From Thalassospira alkalitolerans (lineage in GTDB: Bacteria; Pseudomonadota; Alphaproteobacteria; Rhodospirillales; Thalassospiraceae), in contig NZ_JFKB01000004.1 of assembly GCF_002115745.1 (NCBI RefSeq), positions 62,001 to 126,000 on the forward strand: a DNA stretch of 64,000 bases, given 5' to 3'. The notes under the pieces are model-generated. The model ran no database searches and had not been told where the DNA came from. It worked only from the letters and a program-made list of their open reading frames with translations. Each line of letters starts with the position of its first letter. The stretch's first letter is position 1. Positions 45,262 through 54,395 of the stretch are shown here, one piece after another. The position numbers and the translations under genes are program-made.

Positions 45262-46200
45262 TCAGGCGTTGGGATCAAGGCCCCACATCGCAAAACGATT
45301 GGGATCGTCGCCCCAATTTTCGCGGACCTTGACGAACAAGAACAAATGAACACGGCGTTCAAAAATTGCCTCAAGTTCCTTACGGGCATCACTGCCAAGT
45401 GCCTTGATGCGTTTGCCGCCTTTGCCAAGGATAATGGCTTTCTGGCCTTCGCGCTCAACAAAAATGGTCTGTTCAAGCTTGACCGAGCCGTCCTTGCGTT
45501 CTTCCCACAATTCGGTTTCAACAGTTGCCGAATACGGAAGTTCCTGCTGCAGCTGATAATACAGTTTTTCACGCGTAATTTCAGCTGCCAACAAACGCAA
45601 CGGCATATCCGACACATCGTCTTCCGGGAACATCCACGGACCATCAGGCATTTTGTCAGCAAGGAAGTTCACCAGATCCTGCGTGCCCTGTCCCTTCTTT
45701 GCCGAAATCATAAAGACATCGGTAAAGACTTCCTCGGCAAACAGATCCTGTGACAGGCGCAAAAGCTTTTCTTTATCCGCAACCTTGTCGACCTTGTTCA
45801 GCGCCAGAATGGCTTTGCTGCTCTGATTTTTCAGTTGATCAACGATCGCACGAACTTCTTCGGTGATCCCTGCCCCCGCATCAATCACCAAAACGACCAG
45901 ATCAGCATCGTTTGCGCCATTCCATGCGGCCTTGACCATCGCACGATCCAGACGCCGCTTGGGTGCAAAAATACCCGGTGTGTCGACAAAAACAAGTTGT
46001 GCATCATCGGTCATGACAATGCCGCGCACGCGGGTCCGGGTTGTCTGGACCTTGGGCGAAACGATCGAGACTTTGGTCCCGACAATCTGGTTCAGCAAGG
46101 TTGATTTACCGGCATTTGGTGCGCCGACAAGGGCCACAAACCCGCAACGTTGCTGATAAGGTAATCTGTTTTCGTTCACCGGCGTGGGAACCTCATTCAT
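45262..46200 (-). CDS. era: GTPase Era
   Basis: This 312-residue protein has P-loop GAPNAGKS (26-33), switch region TTRTRVRGI, G3 DTPG, G4 NKVD and a C-terminal KH domain with the typical GKGGKRIKALG near 263. Era binds the 3' end of 16S rRNA and guides 30S maturation. Its N-terminus extends about 10 residues beyond E. coli Era. It overlaps rnc by 8 nt, the conserved rnc-era coupling. Confidence 0.97.
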   Translation of the reverse strand: MNEVPTPVNENRLPYQQRCGFVALVGAPNAGKSTLLNQIVGTKVSIVSPKVQTTRTRVRGIVMTDDAQLVFVDTPGIFAPKRRLDRAMVKAAWNGANDADLVVLVIDAGAGITEEVRAIVDQLKNQSSKAILALNKVDKVADKEKLLRLSQDLFAEEVFTDVFMISAKKGQGTQDLVNFLADKMPDGPWMFPEDDVSDMPLRLLAAEITREKLYYQLQQELPYSATVETELWEERKDGSVKLEQTIFVEREGQKAIILGKGGKRIKALGSDARKELEAIFERRVHLFLFVKVRENWGDDPNRFAMWGLDPNA

Positions 46201-46876
46201 AGTTCAGTGTATCCAACATCAATTGGGCGGCCTGTTGTTCCGCCTCACGTTTCGATTTGCCCTCTGCCCTAACACTTTCGCCGTCTCCGGTGGTTAGTTC
46301 GATGGTAAATACAGGCGAATGTGCCGGGCCTTGACGCCCAACCATTTCATATTTCGGCAATGGCTTTCCACGTCCCTGCAACAGTTCCTGCAGGCGGGTT
46401 TTAGCATCTTGCGGCGGCTTGGGTTCTTCCTCAAGAAGCGGCATCCAAAGGCGCTCGATAAAAATCCGTGCGGGCTCTAAACCACCATCAAGATAGAGTG
46501 CGGCAATCACCGCTTCCATGCAATCAGATAAAATAGCCGGATTAGCATCAGCACCGGCGGCGCGTTCGCCCTTTGCCATCTGAATGTATTCGCCAAGCCT
46601 GATTTGCTGTGCCAGACGCGCAAGCGTTTCACGACGTACCAGCGCCACAAAACGTTTTGCCATAGCACCTTCGCGTTCTCGCCCGAACCGCGTGTACAGT
46701 ATTTCGGCAATGACCAGACCAAGTACACGATCGCCCAAAAATTCCAGACGTTCATTACCGCCGCTAAGCGCATCCTTGCCCTTGGCAGCACTGCGATGCG
46801 TCAACGCAACCCGAAGCAAATCGGGTTGCGCGAACTCATGGTTAATTTCAGCAATCAATGGCGCAGGGTCGGCCAT
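46193..46876 (-). CDS. rnc: Ribonuclease III
   Basis: This 227-residue protein has the RNase III signature NERLEFLGDRVLG (41-53) with catalytic Glu45 and Asp49, and a C-terminal double-stranded RNA-binding domain at about 155-225 (AEGKSKREAEQQAAQLML). It processes rRNA precursors and cuts structured RNAs. It overlaps lepB by one nucleotide and era by 8 nt, the classic lepB-rnc-era operon. Confidence 0.97.
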   Translation of the reverse strand: MADPAPLIAEINHEFAQPDLLRVALTHRSAAKGKDALSGGNERLEFLGDRVLGLVIAEILYTRFGREREGAMAKRFVALVRRETLARLAQQIRLGEYIQMAKGERAAGADANPAILSDCMEAVIAALYLDGGLEPARIFIERLWMPLLEEEPKPPQDAKTRLQELLQGRGKPLPKYEMVGRQGPAHSPVFTIELTTGDGESVRAEGKSKREAEQQAAQLMLDTLNYE

Positions 46877-47622
46877 CAGTTGACCCCCTGGAACAACCGA
46901 TCGAACCGGATGCTGCCAAAGTCATAGATCGGTTGTGAGCTGTCTTTTGAATAGAACAGGAACTCTGCGCGACCCACGAGGTTTTCTATCGGGACGAAAC
47001 GGAAACGCGACGGGAAGGCACGGCTATCGGCCGAATTATCGCGATTATCCCCCATCATGAAGAAATGACCTTCAGGAACGGTAAACGGCTCGGTATTGTC
47101 GCTTGGCCCCTGGTCCCCAAATATTTCAAGGATACGGTGGACCTTACCATTTGGAAGGGTTTCGATATATTGTGGAACGGCAATCGCCTGTCCGCTGCCA
47201 TCGGTCAGTATGTAATCCTCGATGCGGTCACGATCAACCATGTCGCCATTGATATGCAGGCGGCCATTAATCACCTGAACGGTATCACCGGGCAGACCAA
47301 TAACACGCTTGATGTAATCCTGGCTCGTATCGGACGGCAGTTTAAAGACAACCACATCACCACGATCAGGTTCGGATGACAAAACGCGCCCCGGGATCAG
47401 TGGCAAACTGAATGGCAGGCTGTGTTTTGAATACCCATACGAGAATTTCGACACAAACAGATAGTCGCCAACCAGCAAGGTCGGGATCATCGAACCGGAT
47501 GGAATATTAAACGGTTCGAATGCGAATGTCCGAACCAAAAGCGCGATCACAATGGCCCAGAAAACGGTTTTCAAGGTGTCCAAAAGTCCACCCGTTTTCT
47601 TCTTTTGCACTAGCTTTTCCAT
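46876..47622 (-). CDS. lepB: Signal peptidase I
   Basis: This 248-residue protein has one N-terminal transmembrane helix (about 16-33), the nucleophile Ser44 in PSGSM, and general base Lys105 in YIKRVIGLPGD. The later GDNRDNSADSR motif completes the active region. It removes signal peptides of exported proteins on the periplasmic face. It is second after acpS and overlaps rnc by one nucleotide. Confidence 0.96.
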   Translation of the reverse strand: MEKLVQKKKTGGLLDTLKTVFWAIVIALLVRTFAFEPFNIPSGSMIPTLLVGDYLFVSKFSYGYSKHSLPFSLPLIPGRVLSSEPDRGDVVVFKLPSDTSQDYIKRVIGLPGDTVQVINGRLHINGDMVDRDRIEDYILTDGSGQAIAVPQYIETLPNGKVHRILEIFGDQGPSDNTEPFTVPEGHFFMMGDNRDNSADSRAFPSRFRFVPIENLVGRAEFLFYSKDSSQPIYDFGSIRFDRLFQGVN

Positions 47623-47653
47623 TCAGTATCTAAACCAATCACTTTTTATCAAT

Positions 47654-48049
47654 TCAGTCGGCCGAAATAACCACGACCGCATTTGCCAGCGGATATTCAT
47701 CGGTCAGCGTCACATAAACTGATGCAACTTTCCCCGTTGGCGTCAATTCTTCAAGTCTTTTTAGCGCACCATCAATCAGTACCATGTCGGGTTTTCCGCT
47801 GGGCTGATGCACAACGCCCATGGTGTTGTGATACACGCCGCGGCGAAATCCGGTGCCCAATGCCTTTGAACAGGCTTCCTTGGCAGCAAACGCCATCGCC
47901 AGCGAAGACGCTGTCCGATGCGGTTTGCGCACAGCACGCCCGATCTCGATCTCGGTAAATACACGCTTCATGAAACGTTCGCCATGACGTTCCAGCGCCG
48001 TTTCAATCCGCCGGATATCACACAGATCGGTGCCAATGCCAATAATCAT
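47654..48049 (-). CDS. acpS: Holo-[acyl-carrier-protein] synthase
   Basis: This 131-residue protein starts [16 protein letters not shown] with the metal-binding Asp in GTDL, and contains the FAAKEACSKALGTG motif with the glutamate that binds Mg2+. It attaches 4'-phosphopantetheine to ACP. Its start overlaps the pdxJ stop by one nucleotide. The pdxJ-acpS-lepB order is standard. Confidence 0.96.
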   Translation of the reverse strand: MIIGIGTDLCDIRRIETALERHGERFMKRVFTEIEIGRAVRKPHRTASSLAMAFAAKEACSKALGTGFRRGVYHNTMGVVHQPSGKPDMVLIDGALKRLEELTPTGKVASVYVTLTDEYPLANAVVVISAD

Positions 48050-48795
48050 TATGCATCGCCATGCGCTGATCGTGCCTCGTCCATCAGACGGCGCATTTCA
48101 ACAATGCTGTTCTCAAGGCCGATAAACACCGCCTCGCCGATCAGAAAATGTCCAATATTAAGTTCGGCAATTTCCGTCATTTTCGCGACCGGTGACACTG
48201 TATCAAAGCTAAGTCCATGACCGGCATGAACTTCAAGGCCAATACTTGCACCATAACGCACCGCGTCGCGAATACGTTCCAGTTCACGGTAACGGGCATC
48301 ACCAACGGCATCGCAATAGGCACCGGTATGAATTTCAACAACCGGTGCGCCCAGATGTTTGGCCGCATCAAGTTGGGTTTTTGATGCCTCGATAAACAGC
48401 GAGACACGAATATCGGCAGCGCCCAGTTCGGAAACATATTTGTGCAAATGGTTGTGACCACCCGCCGCGTCCAAACCGCCTTCGGTTGTGCGTTCTTCAC
48501 GTTTTTCCGGAACGATGCAAGCCGCATGGGGCTTTGCTGCCATTGCAATCGCCAGCATTTCGTCGGTAGCGGCCATTTCGAAATTCAAAGGAAGATCAAT
48601 TTCAGCCCGCAAACGTTTGATATCACTATCGGAGATATGGCGCCGATCTTCGCGCAGATGCGCCGTAATGCCATCGGCACCGGCCTTGGCAGCTAATACA
48701 GCTGCACGTACCGGATCAGGATGTTGACCACCACGGGCATTACGGATCGTGGCGACGTGATCGATATTCACACCCAGTCTAAGTTTCGCACTCAT
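48049..48795 (-). CDS. pdxJ: Pyridoxine 5'-phosphate synthase
   Basis: This 248-residue TIM-barrel protein begins [18 protein letters not shown], with the PdxJ signature, and [15 protein letters not shown]. It condenses deoxyxylulose-5-phosphate and 3-amino-2-oxopropyl phosphate to pyridoxine phosphate. It overlaps the DUF2062 gene by 4 nt and acpS by 1 nt. Confidence 0.97.
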   Translation of the reverse strand: MSAKLRLGVNIDHVATIRNARGGQHPDPVRAAVLAAKAGADGITAHLREDRRHISDSDIKRLRAEIDLPLNFEMAATDEMLAIAMAAKPHAACIVPEKREERTTEGGLDAAGGHNHLHKYVSELGAADIRVSLFIEASKTQLDAAKHLGAPVVEIHTGAYCDAVGDARYRELERIRDAVRYGASIGLEVHAGHGLSFDTVSPVAKMTEIAELNIGHFLIGEAVFIGLENSIVEMRRLMDEARSAHGDA

Positions 48796-49502
48796 TGTGT
48801 TTCGTCCTGCTTTCTGGTGGCGCTGGCAGCGGCCGTACCGATTTTCTTTTTCGCGCTTTCAAGCATCGGTCCAAGCCCATGACGTTCGGATGTCTTCATC
48901 CGGCGTAAAATGCGATTGTGGCGATAAATGACAACTGCACGGCGTACCGGAAAGTAAATCAGCATCCAGACAACAAGTGAAGTGGGAACACACCCAACCA
49001 TCATCGGCCAGATAATATCAACAATGCTGGCCCAAAGCTGGCCCAAAGCCGCCTGATCCGCAACTTCCCAGTGACCAAAGATCAATCCGCCACCGACATA
49101 GCTAAGCCCGAGAACCACAAAATCCCAAAGCACAGCCATGTTGAAATGAACCGTATCGGTCGCAAGGTCCGTACCAAGAATCCAGTTTCCACAGGTATAT
49201 AGCCACAACCAGATAAACGGAAACGTCCAGGGATTACCAATAATCGTCCCAAGCAACGAGGCCATCAAGTTGCTGCGTGTCAGCAGACTTAAAAGTGCCG
49301 ACAAAACAAAATGGAACCCGATGAAAGGGGTAAATGAGATAGCAGCACCAATCGCAAAGCCCGAAGCAATGCTGTATGGCGATCCTGGCAACCGGGCAAC
49401 ACGATGGGCAAAATAGCGCGATGACCTGCGCCAGCCCCCTCGTGGCCAAAGCACATTACGAATGCGTTCAAAAGATGTCGGTTTGATGCGGCGCCGGAAC
49501 AT
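48792..49502 (-). CDS. DUF2062-family membrane protein
   Basis: This 236-residue protein has the DUF2062 core: [24 protein letters not shown] near 42-65, and [21 protein letters not shown] near 77-97, with three to four hydrophobic helices, then a basic C-terminal tail. The function is unknown; the family is common next to rsh and pdxJ in alphaproteobacteria. It overlaps pdxJ by 4 nt. Confidence 0.88.
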   Translation of the reverse strand: MFRRRIKPTSFERIRNVLWPRGGWRRSSRYFAHRVARLPGSPYSIASGFAIGAAISFTPFIGFHFVLSALLSLLTRSNLMASLLGTIIGNPWTFPFIWLWLYTCGNWILGTDLATDTVHFNMAVLWDFVVLGLSYVGGGLIFGHWEVADQAALGQLWASIVDIIWPMMVGCVPTSLVVWMLIYFPVRRAVVIYRHNRILRRMKTSERHGLGPMLESAKKKIGTAAASATRKQDETQ

Positions 49503-49633
49503 GCAGGATCAATTCATAGGCCAAACGGGACAAGCATAAAATAAGTGTGGCATATGCCTAAGTGCTCGCCGACGGAATGGCAAGGGTTTTGCGCCAAAAC
49601 CCCCAAAATCACAAACTTCTTCACACCCCTGCC

Positions 49634-51772
49634 TCATCCCCGCGAACGCTCAACGGTATTGACCACGGGTGTTGCCCGCAACGCCGCAATGATATTGGTA
49701 AGGTGTTTAACGTCGACAACATCAATATCAATCAGCATTTCAAAGAAATCCTGCGTGCGGTTGGTAAAGCGAAGATTGGTGATGTTGCCGTGGTTTTTGG
49801 CAATTACACTGGTGATAGAGCTAAGCGCCCCCTGCTCATGTCCGACAGTAAGACCAAGCCGACCAATGAAATTTTCCGGTTCCCCGTCATTGTCCCAACC
49901 AACATCAAGCCAGCGTTCTGGCTGTTCGTTAAAGGTTTCAAGCGTATCGCAATCGATGGTGTGGATCGTAACGCCTTTGCCTGTGGTCACGATGCCAACA
50001 ATCCGATCCCCCGGCAACGGGTGACAGCACCCGGCATAGTGTACAGCCATGCCTGGAATTAGGCCCTTAAGCGGAATGGCATGATCATGTTTACGATTGC
50101 GGGCACGTTCAAGCGGCACAACCTTGCGGGCAGTCTCAACATCCTTGGATCCCGGGAACACCGCATGGACGACTTCGCGGCCGGTATGATGCCCTGCCCC
50201 GACCGATGCCTGCAAAGAATCGACACTTGGCAGTTTGAATATCTTAAGAACACCGTCGATGGCCTTATCTGAATAATCATAGCCTTCCTGACGGAAGGCC
50301 TTTTGTAGAATCGCCTTGCCAAGGTCCTTGTATTGTTCTTCCTGTTGCTGACGGATGAAACGGCGGATACGGGCGCGCGCCTTGCCCGTCACAACAAACC
50401 GTTCCCAAGTCGGATTCGGCGTTTGCGCCTTCGAGGTTACCACCTCGACCTGATCGCCATTATTTAGCGTCGTGCGCAGCGGTACCATCGCGCCATTAAC
50501 TTTTGCCCCGACGCAGGTGTCGCCGATATGGGTGTGGATCATATAAGCGAAATCAACCGGGGTCGCGCCAGCGGGCAATGCAATAACATCGCCTTTTGGA
50601 CTGAAACAGAACACCTGATCCTGGAACATCGCCAGCTTGGTGTGTTCCAAAAATTCTTCGGGCTCGGATGCGTGGTCCAAAATATCCAAAAGATCACGAA
50701 GCCAGCGATACTGAACGCCTTCCTTGGTCTCGCCACTGCCTTGCTTATAGGCCCAATGCGCTGCCACACCGTTCTCATTGACCTCATGCATCTTGCGGGT
50801 ACGGATTTGCACTTCGATACGATGGTTTTCCGGGCCAAGAACAGTTGTATGAATGGAACGATAACCGTTGGGCTTGGGCGTTGATATGTAATCCTTGAAA
50901 CGCCCCGGAATGACTTTGTAATTGGCATGAAGATAGCCAAGAACCTCGTAGCATTGCGGCATGTCTTCGACCAAAACACGGAAAGCCATGATGTCAGACA
51001 GCTCGCCAAACGTGATGTTCTTGCGCTGCATCTTCTGCCAGATCGAATAAGGCCGTTTTTCGCGCCCATAAATGTCGACAGATAAGCCCTGACGGCTAAT
51101 CAGGTCTTTCAGCTCGTCAACGATACGGCTGACGACATTATCGTCTTTTTCACGCAGGAATTCGAGACGCGACCTGATTGAATCGCGTGCTTCAGGATTG
51201 ATATGCTGGAAGGCAAGATCTTCAAGCTCTTCCTTGATATCATGCATACCGATGCGCTCGGCCAGCGGTGCATAAATTTCAAGCGTCTCAGCCGCAATTC
51301 GCACCCGTTTTTCAGGCTTCGAAATATAATGAAGGGTCCGCATATTGTGCAGTCGGTCAGCAAGCTTGACCAAAAGAACCCGGATATCCTCGGACATCGC
51401 AAGCAACAACTTGCGGAAATTTTCGGCTTGTTTGGAATCTGCTGATTTTAGTTCAATTTGCGTCAGCTTGGTCACACCATCGACCAGCTTCATGATATTG
51501 GGACCAAAAAGCTTGGTGATTTCTTGCGGCGTGGCGTCGGTATCTTCGATTGTGTCGTGCAGCAATGCCGTAATGATCGTATCACAATCAAGCTTGTAAT
51601 TCGTCAGGATGCCCGCGACTTCAATCGGATGTGAAAAATACGGATCACCATTGGCGCGCTTTTGCGAACCGTGTTTTTGGGTGGCATAAACATATGCCCG
51701 GTTCAGCGCTGTTTCACACGCATCCGGATCATAGGCCTTTACCCGTTCCACAAGTTCGTATTGGCGCATCAT
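49634..51772 (-). CDS. rsh: Bifunctional (p)ppGpp synthetase/hydrolase, RelA/SpoT family
   Basis: This 712-residue protein has an intact HD hydrolase domain with HDTIED (72-77) and synthetase region FKDYISTPKPNGYRSIHTTVLG near 300-320, where RFKD matches the RXKD type of bifunctional enzymes. TGS, helical and ACT domains follow (ACT near 640-710, IDIDVVDVKHLTNII). It makes and degrades the stringent alarmone. It lies 144 nt after rpoZ, from which a terminator separates it. Confidence 0.96.
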   Translation of the reverse strand: MMRQYELVERVKAYDPDACETALNRAYVYATQKHGSQKRANGDPYFSHPIEVAGILTNYKLDCDTIITALLHDTIEDTDATPQEITKLFGPNIMKLVDGVTKLTQIELKSADSKQAENFRKLLLAMSEDIRVLLVKLADRLHNMRTLHYISKPEKRVRIAAETLEIYAPLAERIGMHDIKEELEDLAFQHINPEARDSIRSRLEFLREKDDNVVSRIVDELKDLISRQGLSVDIYGREKRPYSIWQKMQRKNITFGELSDIMAFRVLVEDMPQCYEVLGYLHANYKVIPGRFKDYISTPKPNGYRSIHTTVLGPENHRIEVQIRTRKMHEVNENGVAAHWAYKQGSGETKEGVQYRWLRDLLDILDHASEPEEFLEHTKLAMFQDQVFCFSPKGDVIALPAGATPVDFAYMIHTHIGDTCVGAKVNGAMVPLRTTLNNGDQVEVVTSKAQTPNPTWERFVVTGKARARIRRFIRQQQEEQYKDLGKAILQKAFRQEGYDYSDKAIDGVLKIFKLPSVDSLQASVGAGHHTGREVVHAVFPGSKDVETARKVVPLERARNRKHDHAIPLKGLIPGMAVHYAGCCHPLPGDRIVGIVTTGKGVTIHTIDCDTLETFNEQPERWLDVGWDNDGEPENFIGRLGLTVGHEQGALSSITSVIAKNHGNITNLRFTNRTQDFFEMLIDIDVVDVKHLTNIIAALRATPVVNTVERSRG

Positions 51773-51846
51773 TCAGGGGCGTCTCCATGTTCATATGACA
51801 GGGCAAAATTCTTACCCTTTCATAAGATAGTACGATTTGGATAAAA

Positions 51847-51881
51847 AAAAGCCACGGAAGATAATCACCGTGGCTTTTCTT
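51847..51881 (-). terminator. Terminator after rpoZ
   Basis: AAAAGCCACGG (51847-51857) and CCGTGGCTTTT (51868-51878) form a perfect 11-bp stem over a 10-nt loop. On the minus strand a run of eight T follows. It separates rpoZ from rsh. Confidence 0.9.
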
Positions 51882-51916
51882 TTGAATTTTGTATCAGAAC
51901 AAAGCTTTGCTAAACC

Positions 51917-52255
51917 TTATTCGTCTTCGCCGGATGCCGGGATGGTAACACCAACCGATGCATCTTCAATTGCTTCTGCCATCAGTTTTGGACCGAAATC
52001 ATCTTCTGATTCTTCCGGCTCGTCTGCTTCGACATGTCGCTGCAGGCCAGAAACCATGCCATTACGCAGATCGTCATAATCAACAGTCTGTTCCGCGATT
52101 TCACGCAGCGCAACGACCGGATTTTTATCATTGTCACGATCAATGGTCAGTTCTGCACCTGACGAGATGTTACGTGCACGCTGAGCTGCCAGCATCACGA
52201 GCTCGAAGCGGTTTGGAATCTTGTCAACGCAATCTTCGACGGTAACGCGCGCCAT
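51917..52255 (-). CDS. rpoZ: RNA polymerase omega subunit
   Basis: This 112-residue protein starts [30 protein letters not shown], the omega signature, and has an acidic C-terminal tail. Omega helps assemble beta' and mediates ppGpp binding to RNA polymerase. Its location directly before rsh links the alarmone enzyme with its polymerase site, as in other alphaproteobacteria. It has its own terminator. Confidence 0.97.
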   Translation of the reverse strand: MARVTVEDCVDKIPNRFELVMLAAQRARNISSGAELTIDRDNDKNPVVALREIAEQTVDYDDLRNGMVSGLQRHVEADEPEESEDDFGPKLMAEAIEDASVGVTIPASGEDE

Positions 52256-52360
52256 AAATGTCTCCAGAAATACTTTTGGGGTGTCCAGACCGAGCTTTAT
52301 AGCCCTGCCCTATCATTGTTGCAACAGCGAAGCGGTCTGTTTGAGTGGTTTTTACGCAAT

Positions 52361-52888
52361 TCAAGGCTGTCTGCGAATTTCCTGATCCGCTGGAAGCCCT
52401 GAAATCAGATCATCAACGGATTGAAATAGCTGTGGATGCTGCCAGTCCGGAACAATATCACGCAGTGGAAGCAAAACAAACGCACGTAAGTGCATCCGCG
52501 GATGCGGAACCTGAATCCCCTCCTGCTCCACCAGCAATTCATCGCCATAGGCAATCAGATCCAGATCAATCGCCCGCGCTTCGTTCCGTGCATGACGTAC
52601 ACGCCCGAATTCGGCCTCGACAATATGAAGACGATCCAGCAAATCACGGGCATGCAGACGGGTTTCAATGCGGGCGACCCCATTAACGTACCAAGGCTGA
52701 TCGGAAATCGGTACCGGTGCTGTTTCATAAAACGGGGAAACCGCCGCCACAGAAATGTCGCCATCTGCGGTCAATCGCTTAAGAGCCGCTTTCAATGTCT
52801 TTGCAGGTGCCCCATATTCGACGGTAGGAAGATTAGCACCAAAGGCAATCAGGATCACACCGTCTGTGCGGGCTGCGTCATCGTTCAT
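52361..52888 (-). CDS. folK: 2-amino-4-hydroxy-6-hydroxymethyldihydropteridine pyrophosphokinase
   Basis: This 175-residue protein (from ATG 52888) has IAFGANLPT, FYETAPVPISDQPWYVNGVARIET and the signature RAIDLDLIAYGDELL near 109. It pyrophosphorylates hydroxymethyl-dihydropterin in folate synthesis. A GTG at 52903 is possible; neither start has a good ribosome site. It is 105 nt upstream of rpoZ and divergent from the NYN gene. No other folate gene is nearby. Confidence 0.92.
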   Translation of the reverse strand: MNDDAARTDGVILIAFGANLPTVEYGAPAKTLKAALKRLTADGDISVAAVSPFYETAPVPISDQPWYVNGVARIETRLHARDLLDRLHIVEAEFGRVRHARNEARAIDLDLIAYGDELLVEQEGIQVPHPRMHLRAFVLLPLRDIVPDWQHPQLFQSVDDLISGLPADQEIRRQP

Positions 52889-53078
52889 GGTCGGTTTGCT
52901 CACGAAACTGGCTTTGGTTCGTTATGGGTGGGAAAGTTCAGCATAACTACGGAAGCGATCCTGTCCTGTCCATGATATTTTCGTCCTTTCTTTGTGTGCT
53001 GTTGCACGGTAGAAAAGTTAGCGTTTTCAGATTTTTGAAAATGACGATATTTAAAAGCTATGTTTGAGGAATTTTCAG

Positions 53079-53687
53079 ATGATTTTTTACCCGCAGGAAC
53101 GCATCGGGCTGTTTATTGATGGCTCGAACCTTTATGCCGCGGCAAGGGCCTTGGGTTTTGATATAGATTACAAACGCTTGCTCGATCTTTTTGCGCAAAA
53201 AGGTCAATTGATCCGGGCCTTTTATTATACTGCCCTGATCGAAGACCAAGAATATTCACCAATTCGCCCATTGGTCGACTGGCTTGATTACAACGGCTAC
53301 ACCATGGTCACCAAACCGACCAAGGAATTCACTGATTCCGCCGGCCGTCGCAAGATCAAGGGCAATATGGATATCGAGCTTGCGATCGATGTCATGGAAA
53401 TGGCGCAACATCTTGATCACGTTGTGATTTTCTCAGGCGATGGCGATTTTCGCCGCCTTGTTGATGCCGTTCAGCGTAAAGGTGTTCGGGTAACCGTGGT
53501 TTCCACTGTCAAATCGAACCCGCCGATGGTTGCCGATGAACTGCGCCGTCAGGCCGATAACTTTATTGAGTTGACCGAACTTGAAGGCACTATTGCCCGC
53601 AAGGTTCAGCAACGCCGCGAAGATGACCACCCCGATTACGATGATCATCCTGTACATCCCGATCTTACTGAAATCGATTTTGACTAA
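53079..53687 (+). CDS. NYN-domain protein, LabA/DUF88-like
   Basis: From ATG 53079, with GAGGAA about 7 nt upstream, this 202-residue protein has the PIN-like NYN fold. Acidic residues appear in GLFIDGSNLYAAARALG near 8-24, KGNMDIELAIDVMEMA near 88-103, and VVIFSGDGDFRRLVDAV near 110-126. The C-terminus is acidic (DDHPDYDDHP). NYN proteins are predicted RNA nucleases; substrates are unknown here. It lies 66-90 nt before a uracil-DNA glycosylase gene, on the same strand. Confidence 0.85.
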   Translation: MIFYPQERIGLFIDGSNLYAAARALGFDIDYKRLLDLFAQKGQLIRAFYYTALIEDQEYSPIRPLVDWLDYNGYTMVTKPTKEFTDSAGRRKIKGNMDIELAIDVMEMAQHLDHVVIFSGDGDFRRLVDAVQRKGVRVTVVSTVKSNPPMVADELRRQADNFIELTELEGTIARKVQQRREDDHPDYDDHPVHPDLTEIDFD

Positions 53688-53752
53688 CCGCCCATTTTGA
53701 CCAAATGACCGGGTGCGGCCTGCACCGCGCCCGGCAAACTGTCAGACACGCC

Positions 53753-54394
53753 ATGACCACCTATCAGCAACCGGACCGAGATTGCCAGCTTTGCCCGCGC
53801 CTCGTTGAATTTCGTCGCGCCAATCAGGCAAAATTTCCCGATTTCTATAATGGCCCTGTTCGCCCGTTTGGACCGTCTGATGCCCGACTTCTTGTTGTCG
53901 GGCTTGCGCCGGGACTTAAGGGGGCAAACGCAACGGGGCGGCCGTTTACCGGCGATTATGCTGGTGACCTTTTATATGACACGCTTAAAAAATTCAATTT
54001 CGCCAAAGGAACATATGACAAGCGCCCCGATGACGGATTGGAGCTGATCGACTGCCGTATCACCAACGCCGTTAAATGTGTTCCCCCGGAAAACAAGCCA
54101 ACCGGCCCAGAGGCCAACACCTGCCGCCCATTTCTGATCAGTGAATTTGGGGCAATGAAAAACCTGTCGGCCATTTTATGTCTTGGACTGGTCGCACATC
54201 AGGCTATGTTGCGCACCTTTGGGCTCAAACTTTCATCGCTTAAATTTGGGCATGGCGCATCACATAAAATGGAAAACGGCATCACATTGTTTGATAGCTA
54301 TCACTGTTCACGCTACAACACTCAGACCTATCGCCTGACGCCTGAGATGTTTGAAAACGTCTTTGCCGATATCCGCGCACATCTGGACCATTAA
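53753..54394 (+). CDS. Uracil-DNA glycosylase, family 5 (UdgB-like)
   Basis: This 213-residue protein (from ATG 53753; ATG 53705 would add 16 residues) has Cys11/Cys14 of an iron-sulfur site in CQLCPRL and [16 protein letters not shown] as further ligands. The uracil-pocket motif [19 protein letters not shown] lies near 50-68, and HCSRYNTQT replaces the usual HPS-N motif. Family-5 enzymes remove uracil, hypoxanthine and other lesions. It is followed 1 nt later by the recQ frame. Confidence 0.9.
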   Translation: MTTYQQPDRDCQLCPRLVEFRRANQAKFPDFYNGPVRPFGPSDARLLVVGLAPGLKGANATGRPFTGDYAGDLLYDTLKKFNFAKGTYDKRPDDGLELIDCRITNAVKCVPPENKPTGPEANTCRPFLISEFGAMKNLSAILCLGLVAHQAMLRTFGLKLSSLKFGHGASHKMENGITLFDSYHCSRYNTQTYRLTPEMFENVFADIRAHLDH

Positions 54395-54395
54395 A